Positions 46,435 to 52,081 of a stretch of DNA of 52,081 nt are shown here, one piece after another. Position 1 is the first letter of the stretch; each line of letters begins with the position of its first letter. The stretch comes from a virus. The translations under genes were made by a program, and so were the position numbers. Below the pieces are notes generated by a model. That model had not been told where the DNA came from. It did no database searches and worked only from the letters and a program-made list of their open reading frames with translations. The stretch is from positions 1 to 52,081 of IMG/VR virus record IMGVR_UViG_3300031974_001518; one strand, written 5' to 3'.

Positions 46435-47964
46435 ATGCCAGATCGTTGGCTTACCTTCCCTGTCGAGTTCTCTGGTGGCTTAATAACTAATCTGTCACCC
46501 CTGCAACAGGGACTCAACTATCCGGGCTCCGCAACGGTAATGCGGAACTTTGAACCGTCAGTAGATGGTGGATATCGTCGTATTGAAGGATACTCAAAGT
46601 GGGACGACACAGTCCTGCCCGGTAGTGGATTCGTACGGGGTGTTGTGGAGTTTGAGCAGGCGGTGTATGCGGCACGGGGTTCACACCTGTACCAGTCAGG
46701 CGGAAGTGGTTGGACACAACTCACGGACAACGCAACCTATAGCTCCTCCGGGGTTAGTCTAGCCGGTAGCGGCTTCGTACGGTTTGCGAAGCACAAGTTT
46801 GCCGGCACAGACGTTCTCATTATTACCGATGGTCAGGGGAAACCTTTCAAGTGGGATGGTTCGACATTTGCTCAGATTACGACGGCAACGACGGAAGTCA
46901 ACGGGGCTGACTTCGTAACCAACCACAAGAACCACCTCTTCTTCTCCGAAGACAATATTGTAACTTTTACAGCACCTTTTAGTGATACGGACTTTACACC
47001 CGCGTCAGGTGCGGGTACAATAGTATTTGATAATGCAGTCACGGATATGATCTCGTTCCGCGAACAGTTGGTCATATTCACCGAGCAGTCAATACATTTA
47101 TTGGTGGGTTCCACGGTTGCTGACTTCACCCTCGAGCCCATCACGCGGGACATCGGTGCAGTAAAGCCTGACACCGCTCAAGAGATCGGCGGCGACATCA
47201 TGTTCTTGGGACCTGACGGGTTACGCCTTCTCAGTGCCACCGAAAGAAACAACGATTTCGGATTGGGTGTTGTGTCTAAAAACATCCAACCCACGATGAC
47301 ACAGTTTATTGGGCAGTCGTCACACTTCGCTAGTGTCGTCATCCGCTCCAAATCACAGTACCGTCTCTTCGGCTTTAACTCGAGCTACACAGACAACGCG
47401 GCTCGCGGTATACTCGGAACACAGTTTGCCGAGCAGGGCGGGGAAGGAATGCAGTGGGCTGAAACACGGGGAATCAATGCCTACGTTTCGTCGAGCTCCT
47501 TGAACGATACTGAAGAGTATCTCCTGTTTGCCAACGACGATGGTTATGTGTATCGTATGGAAGACGGGAACAGCTTTGACGGGACCAACATTGTAGCGTC
47601 ATTCAAAACGCCAGAGCTCCCCATACAAGATCCCTCCACACGAAAGAGTATGTACAAGATGCAACTCTTCGTAGATCCTCAAGGGGGATTCAGTGCAGAA
47701 ATGTCAACGGAGTACGACTACAACCAAGCAAATGTCGTACAGCCCGAAGTCATCACGATTTCAAACACGGCATCTCCAGCGGCATTTTACGGTGTAGCAA
47801 CCTACGGAACATCAGGATTCGGCGGAAACTTGCAATACATTTTTGACATACAACTCACAGGTTCAGGAAACGTAGTGGCGTTCAACTTCGAGAGTGACTC
47901 GAGCGATCCGCCATTCTCTCTCGACTCAATGATCATCCAGTACGGTCAATACGGCCGGAGGTAA
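46435..47964 (+). CDS. Tail nozzle/tubular protein B (gp12-like)
   Basis: 509 aa. It starts WLTFPVEFSGGLITNLSPLQQGLNYPGSATVMRNFEPSVDGGYRRIEGY, the conserved start of nozzle proteins. The rest is a beta-propeller-like series (LIITDGQGKPFKWDG; LFFSEDN; MISFREQLVIFTEQSIHLL). It forms the hexameric tube that ends the short tail. T7 gp12 is larger (794 aa); marine relatives are often this short. Confidence 0.8.
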   Translation: MPDRWLTFPVEFSGGLITNLSPLQQGLNYPGSATVMRNFEPSVDGGYRRIEGYSKWDDTVLPGSGFVRGVVEFEQAVYAARGSHLYQSGGSGWTQLTDNATYSSSGVSLAGSGFVRFAKHKFAGTDVLIITDGQGKPFKWDGSTFAQITTATTEVNGADFVTNHKNHLFFSEDNIVTFTAPFSDTDFTPASGAGTIVFDNAVTDMISFREQLVIFTEQSIHLLVGSTVADFTLEPITRDIGAVKPDTAQEIGGDIMFLGPDGLRLLSATERNNDFGLGVVSKNIQPTMTQFIGQSSHFASVVIRSKSQYRLFGFNSSYTDNAARGILGTQFAEQGGEGMQWAETRGINAYVSSSSLNDTEEYLLFANDDGYVYRMEDGNSFDGTNIVASFKTPELPIQDPSTRKSMYKMQLFVDPQGGFSAEMSTEYDYNQANVVQPEVITISNTASPAAFYGVATYGTSGFGGNLQYIFDIQLTGSGNVVAFNFESDSSDPPFSLDSMIIQYGQYGRR

Positions 47965-47971
47965 AATAATA

Positions 47972-49564
47972 ATGGGACAAGGATATACTCGTAACGATAC
48001 GGCCAACAACATTGCTGATGGAAACATCATCAACGCATCGGATCTCGACGGAGAGTTTGATGCCATTCAGGCCGCGTTTAACGCATCAAACGGACACTCA
48101 CACGACGGCTCATCTGGGGAAGGCCCCGAGATCACCACAGCCGGTTTAGCAGATGATGCTGTTACTGCCGCAAAACTAGATGATACAGCCAGTTTCACGA
48201 TGGCAGGACTCACCGTATCTGGGGCGGTGTCTCTCAACGGTAGTACAACCATCGGTAACGCCGATACGGATACTGTCACAGTCACCGCAGATGTTGCCTC
48301 GAGTTTGATCCCGTCTGCTGATGCGACCCACGATCTCGGTGCGACAGGTTCGGAGTGGAACGACCTCTACATCACAGGTACTGCTAACATCGATGCCCTC
48401 GTTGCTGATACAGCGGACATCAACGCCGGATCTATCGATGGGGTAACCATCGGTACAAACTCCGCAGTTACGGATCTCCGCGTCGACAACCTCCAAATTG
48501 ACGGTAACACCATCTCGTCCACAGACACTGCTGGGGATATCACCCTCACACCTGATGGTACTGGTAATGTTAACCTCGATGCGGACACGGTCCGTGTAGG
48601 GGATTCAGGGGTTGACGCGACGGTTACGACAAATGGTGCCGGGGACATCATTATCAATACCAACGCAGGCTCTTCTTCAGGTTCGATTCGTATCTACGAC
48701 GGAGCAGATGGGGATATCAACCTCACCCCCAACGGCACAGGTTCCGTGGTTATCTCGAAGGCAGATATCAACGGTGGGGCTATCGATGCAACCAATATCG
48801 GTGCCGCGACTGCTGGTACGGGTAATTTCTCGACGCTGTCCATCGATGGTACTGCGATTACCTCCACAGCCACCGAACTCAACATCCTTGACGGTGCTAC
48901 TCTAGACGTAAACGAACTCAACATCCTTGACGGGGTAACTTCCACAACTGCGGAGTTAAACCTCGTTGATGGCTCAACTGCCGGTACCATCGTCAACAGC
49001 AAAGCGGTGGTTTACGGTGCGTCTGGTGAAGTCAATGCAACCACCCTTCAGGTTGGCGGTACAGCTATCACGGCAACTCCCGCAGAGATCAACCTCCTTG
49101 ATGGGGTTACGGCTACAACAGCAGAACTGAACTACGTCGATGGCGTTACTTCAGCGATCCAGACTCAGTTAGACGCAAAGGAAACGGCTGACGCTGATAT
49201 CGTCAAGAAGGACGAGAACAACACATTCACAGCCGCACAACGTGGATCAACCGACACAGATACAACCAACACTGGTGACATTACACTTGACTTTGATGCC
49301 AACCAGAACTTTGTCCTCACACTCACTGGCAATATCACGCTAAAAAATCCTTCTACTGAATCAGTCGGGCAGTCTGGATTCATCGTGTTTATTCAAGATG
49401 CTACTGGCAATCGCACAGTCTCGCTTGAGTCGGAGTACAAAACTGCGGGAGGCGTGGACTCAATCACCTTATCCACAGCGGCAAGTACAACTGATCTTGT
49501 TCCATATATCGTATCAGCGTCCGGTAGTATCTTACTTGGCGCACCACAACTGGCGTTTTCATAA
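47972..49564 (+). CDS. Tail fibre/spike protein with ELNILDG repeats
   Basis: 530 aa. The N-terminus (ADGNIINASDLDGEFDAIQAAFNASNGHSHDGSSGEG) matches the attachment domain of marine phage fibres. The long middle (residues about 60-300) has beta-helical TGTANIDALVADTADINAGSIDG-like repeats, and residues about 305-395 hold five short repeats of the type TAxELNxLDGVT. The C-terminus is beta-rich. It is likely a trimeric fibre bridging the nozzle to distal fibre tips, which are encoded next. Confidence 0.8.
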   Translation: MGQGYTRNDTANNIADGNIINASDLDGEFDAIQAAFNASNGHSHDGSSGEGPEITTAGLADDAVTAAKLDDTASFTMAGLTVSGAVSLNGSTTIGNADTDTVTVTADVASSLIPSADATHDLGATGSEWNDLYITGTANIDALVADTADINAGSIDGVTIGTNSAVTDLRVDNLQIDGNTISSTDTAGDITLTPDGTGNVNLDADTVRVGDSGVDATVTTNGAGDIIINTNAGSSSGSIRIYDGADGDINLTPNGTGSVVISKADINGGAIDATNIGAATAGTGNFSTLSIDGTAITSTATELNILDGATLDVNELNILDGVTSTTAELNLVDGSTAGTIVNSKAVVYGASGEVNATTLQVGGTAITATPAEINLLDGVTATTAELNYVDGVTSAIQTQLDAKETADADIVKKDENNTFTAAQRGSTDTDTTNTGDITLDFDANQNFVLTLTGNITLKNPSTESVGQSGFIVFIQDATGNRTVSLESEYKTAGGVDSITLSTAASTTDLVPYIVSASGSILLGAPQLAFS

Positions 49565-51984
49565 TGTTTGATAATAGTCAATTTTTCTCAGGCGGTGCGG
49601 CGGGCTTCTACGACTTCCCGCTAGAGCAGAGTCTACGGTTCAATGATGATGACAGTGCGTACCTAGAGTGGACTCCTGATAGCAATCCAACAACTGCGGG
49701 AGTATTTACGTTTAGTTTTTGGTTTAAGTTATCCAATCCGTCTAGTCCTGCGACAATTTTATACCCGTATACGGACAGCAATAATTTTGGGCAAGTAGCA
49801 CTTTCCTCAAACCAGTTAAGTGTTTACTCCGCTATTGGCGGAAGTGCAAAAGTCAATGTAAAAACAACTGCGGTACTGCGTGACTATTCGGCTTGGTATC
49901 ATGCAGTAATAAAATTCAATTCAACTTCAGGCAATGAAGAAATAAAGATATACCTAAACGGAGTAAATCAATCATTAACTACTACCACGGCAATGACAGC
50001 GCATACTCCAAAATATGCCGCCAACGGTGTGGATCATTATTTCGGAAGTAACTTTAATCAATCAGGACTATTCGACGGCTACCTAGCCGAAGTCAACTTC
50101 ATCGACGGCACAGCCCTAGACGCTGACTCATTCGGTGAACTCAAGAACGGTGTGTGGATTCCTAAAGACCCATCAGGACTGGCCTACGGTACGAATGGCT
50201 TTCGATTGAGTTTTGCAGACGATGCAGAGGTGGAGGCGTTTAATACTGTCTTGTATGAAGGCAACGGAGCTACAACAACAAGTACGCAAAGTGTTACTGG
50301 CGTTGGCTTTTCACCAGATTTAGTCTGGATTAAAAACAGAGATAACACTACGAGCAATTCTTTGTACGATACGATTCGTGGTGCAGACGTTACTTTAAGA
50401 ACCAACACAACTGATAAAGATTTTGATTACGGGAATACCTTATTGTCTTTTGACTCTGATGGTTTTACTGTTGGTAATTATTCACACGTTAATGGCAATG
50501 GATTAAGCCACGTTGCTTGGTGTTGGAAAGCAGGAGGCGCACCTACCGTTGACAACTCAGCAGGGGCGGGGAGTGTCCCAACAGCAGGTAGCGTCAAGAT
50601 TGATGGCGTTAACTCTACGTCTGCACTAGCGGGGACTATTTCTGCTACAAGACTTTCTGCTAGCACTACTTATGGTTTCTCTATCGTGAAGTGGTCAGGA
50701 AACCAAACTTCAGGCGCAACCGTTGGTCATGAGCTTGGGGCTTCTCCGTCTTTAATTATTACCAAATGTACTAGCCATGCGACAAGTTGGGTAGTTGGCA
50801 TAGGCGGTCTTTCTGGCTTTGGAGTTAATGATTATCTAACGCTTCAGACAACAGGTGCTAAAAATTCATCATCTACGTTTTATCAAGCATATGGTACAGA
50901 TACGTTTACCGTTGGAGTTTCTTCCGCTGATGAAATGAATAAGACAAGCAGAGATTATATTTCTTATGTCTGGGCTGAGAAGTCGGGGTATTCTAAGTTT
51001 GATAGCTATTCTGGAGCAACAGGCGAAATAACTGTTTACACAACAGATGATGGTACATCTAGCGGAACCAATCCATTTAAGCCCGCTTTTGTTCTACTCA
51101 AGCGTACTGACAGCGATCCGGGCGATGCGTACTGGGTTATATTTGATAACACTCGTGATGTTGAAGGCGATAATGGTAGGCATCTTTTTGCTAATTTAAC
51201 TGCCACCGAATCTGATAGCTCATCTCGTAAAATAACTTTTAATGATAATGGATTTACCATTCCTGCTTCTGCGTCAGCAGATGCTTCAGTTAACGCAGGA
51301 TCAGGCACATACATCTACGCCGCCTTTGCAGACACACGGGAAGCGGCCTTCTGGCTAGATCAGACAAGTAATGACAACGATTGGCAACCTGTCAACCTAG
51401 ACCATAACGATACGTTGGCTGATAGTCCGACGAATAACTTCTGCACCATGAATCCAATTGCTAAGTTTGGCACACCTAGTGCGTTTACGCTCGCTGACGG
51501 AAACCTAGACTTAACTTTTACATCTACTTCTGGCAACGATAGCGCAGTCGGAACAATGGGTCTTACATCTGGCAAGTGGTATCACGAAGTCACTCTTGTT
51601 TCTCATGCAGACGATTCAAATGCAGGGTTTACAACTGCCGAAGCACTAGCAACTGAAACAAACACAGATGGTGCGGCTTACTTTAAGTCAGTCGGATATC
51701 ATCGTGGAGATAGAGCAATTATCTGGGGTACGGAACCTAGCCCTACGCAACGCTTTACTACATTATCTGATGGTAGTGTTCTTGGCTTTGCTTTAGACCT
51801 TGATTCGACACCGCAAACTTTAAAGATTTATCTGAATGGCGGAGCAAGCCCCATCGTAGATGTAGAGCTACCAACAGACAAAGGAGATACTTGGATTCCC
51901 TGTTGTGGCGATGATGGTGGTGATGCAGGGCGATTTATATTCAATTTCGGCCAACAACCATTCAAGTACGATCCACCGGCATAA
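49564..51984 (+). CDS. Distal tail fibre with LamG, DUF7483-like and SPRY-like domains
   Basis: 806 aa. Residues about 20-215 are concanavalin-like (LamG type), ending VNFIDGTALDADSFGEL. Residues about 230-595 are paralogous to the 369-aa protein (VLYEGNGATTTSTQSVTGVGF... and YGFSIVKWSGN, ISYVWAEKSGYSKF). Residues about 600-806 are a SPRY-like end (ASGN...KWYHEVTL, VGYHRGDRAIIWG, VLGFALDLD, FNFGQQPFKYDPPA). All are sugar-binding-type folds. It starts on the fibre stop (TAATG). The gene is a patchwork: a more G+C-rich stretch (about 50080-50200) is set in A+T-rich flanks. Likely the host-range determinant. Confidence 0.8.
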   Translation: MFDNSQFFSGGAAGFYDFPLEQSLRFNDDDSAYLEWTPDSNPTTAGVFTFSFWFKLSNPSSPATILYPYTDSNNFGQVALSSNQLSVYSAIGGSAKVNVKTTAVLRDYSAWYHAVIKFNSTSGNEEIKIYLNGVNQSLTTTTAMTAHTPKYAANGVDHYFGSNFNQSGLFDGYLAEVNFIDGTALDADSFGELKNGVWIPKDPSGLAYGTNGFRLSFADDAEVEAFNTVLYEGNGATTTSTQSVTGVGFSPDLVWIKNRDNTTSNSLYDTIRGADVTLRTNTTDKDFDYGNTLLSFDSDGFTVGNYSHVNGNGLSHVAWCWKAGGAPTVDNSAGAGSVPTAGSVKIDGVNSTSALAGTISATRLSASTTYGFSIVKWSGNQTSGATVGHELGASPSLIITKCTSHATSWVVGIGGLSGFGVNDYLTLQTTGAKNSSSTFYQAYGTDTFTVGVSSADEMNKTSRDYISYVWAEKSGYSKFDSYSGATGEITVYTTDDGTSSGTNPFKPAFVLLKRTDSDPGDAYWVIFDNTRDVEGDNGRHLFANLTATESDSSSRKITFNDNGFTIPASASADASVNAGSGTYIYAAFADTREAAFWLDQTSNDNDWQPVNLDHNDTLADSPTNNFCTMNPIAKFGTPSAFTLADGNLDLTFTSTSGNDSAVGTMGLTSGKWYHEVTLVSHADDSNAGFTTAEALATETNTDGAAYFKSVGYHRGDRAIIWGTEPSPTQRFTTLSDGSVLGFALDLDSTPQTLKIYLNGGASPIVDVELPTDKGDTWIPCCGDDGGDAGRFIFNFGQQPFKYDPPA

Positions 51985-51990
51985 GGAACT

Positions 51991-52081
51991 GATATGGCAT
52001 ATTTACCACTCAGCACAGCCAACCTACCTGATCCGGTGATTGATCCTGCACAGGGCGAGAGTCCTGAAGATTACTTTGGGA
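51991..52081 (+). repeat. Terminal-overlap direct repeat, right copy
   Basis: Identical to 178-268. From 51994 it encodes the first 29 codons of the 369-aa fibre gene, showing that the window closes on itself. Confidence 0.95.
51994..52081 (+). CDS. Start of the DUF7483-like fibre gene (3' truncated by window edge)
   Basis: First 88 bases of the same gene as at 181-1290, identical base for base. It follows the 806-aa gene by 9 bases, the same spacing as after the fragment at 1-171. Confidence 0.9.
   Translation, partial: MAYLPLSTANLPDPVIDPAQGESPEDYFG

Noticed and set aside
1-52081. tRNA genes and CRISPR arrays
   Set aside because: No cloverleaf or T-loop pattern and no regularly spaced repeat-spacer array was found in the gene-free stretches.

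Overview
This window is a nearly complete genome of a tailed DNA bacteriophage of about 52 kb. It carries the terminase, portal, scaffold, capsid, tail, internal virion, lysis, replication and nucleotide-metabolism genes of one virus. Short-tail (podovirus, broadly T7-like) morphology is inferred from a gp11-like adaptor followed by a gp12-like nozzle protein, and from very large internal virion/ejection-type proteins, with no tape measure, tail sheath or tube gene. Several small conserved genes (the CPEGIAWAKR protein, the DUF5754- and DUF5872-like pair, the NQHNIRHNAK protein) and the class I ribonucleotide reductase are typical of phages of marine bacteria. The exact host cannot be read from the sequence. 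No RNA polymerase gene is visible, and the recognisable promoters are sigma70-like, so the host polymerase is probably used throughout.

Layout. (1) 1-13794, + strand: the end of one tail-fibre gene, a second fibre gene, a chaperone-like gene, small membrane proteins including a holin, then a block of probable ejection proteins (453, 161, 200, 890 and 1668 aa) and two tiny basic proteins, closed by a strong terminator at 13835-13861. (2) 13860-27159, - strand: one long, tightly overlapped early operon read right to left. Its order is primase, DnaB-type helicase, HNH/AP2 homing endonuclease, a stand-alone 3'-5' exonuclease, five small genes, the polymerase domain of a family A DNA polymerase, a possible SSB, a Cas4/RecB-like exonuclease, endonuclease I, NrdA, NrdB and small accessory genes. 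(3) 27160-32383, + strand: a right-early module of small unknown genes, a Cys-rich GP88-like protein, a DUF932-like protein and a winged-helix-like protein. It is bounded and interrupted by repeat-rich noncoding DNA. (4) 32384-42835, + strand: terminase subunits, a degenerate tyrosine-recombinase-like protein, portal with an overlapping out-of-frame gene, a virion protein, scaffold, capsid and a head-decoration candidate, then a terminator. (5) 42888-52081, + strand: a new promoter, small basic genes, a GH24 endolysin, tail and nozzle proteins, and tail fibres. These run on into region 1, because the last 91 bases repeat positions 178-268, so the map is effectively circular.

How it works together. 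The early leftward operon builds the replisome (primase-helicase, split PolA, SSB candidate) and supplies dNTPs (NrdAB) and nucleases that probably recycle host DNA and resolve branched DNA. The late rightward genes build heads, package DNA, assemble a short tail with ejection proteins and lyse the cell. The most unusual points are the split polymerase next to a homing endonuclease, the recombinase-like protein inside the packaging/head operon, the CTTACCRT repeat family with a 19-bp inverted repeat flanking the right-early module, a shared promoter-leader hairpin element, and two conflicting left arms on the tail-fibre junction.
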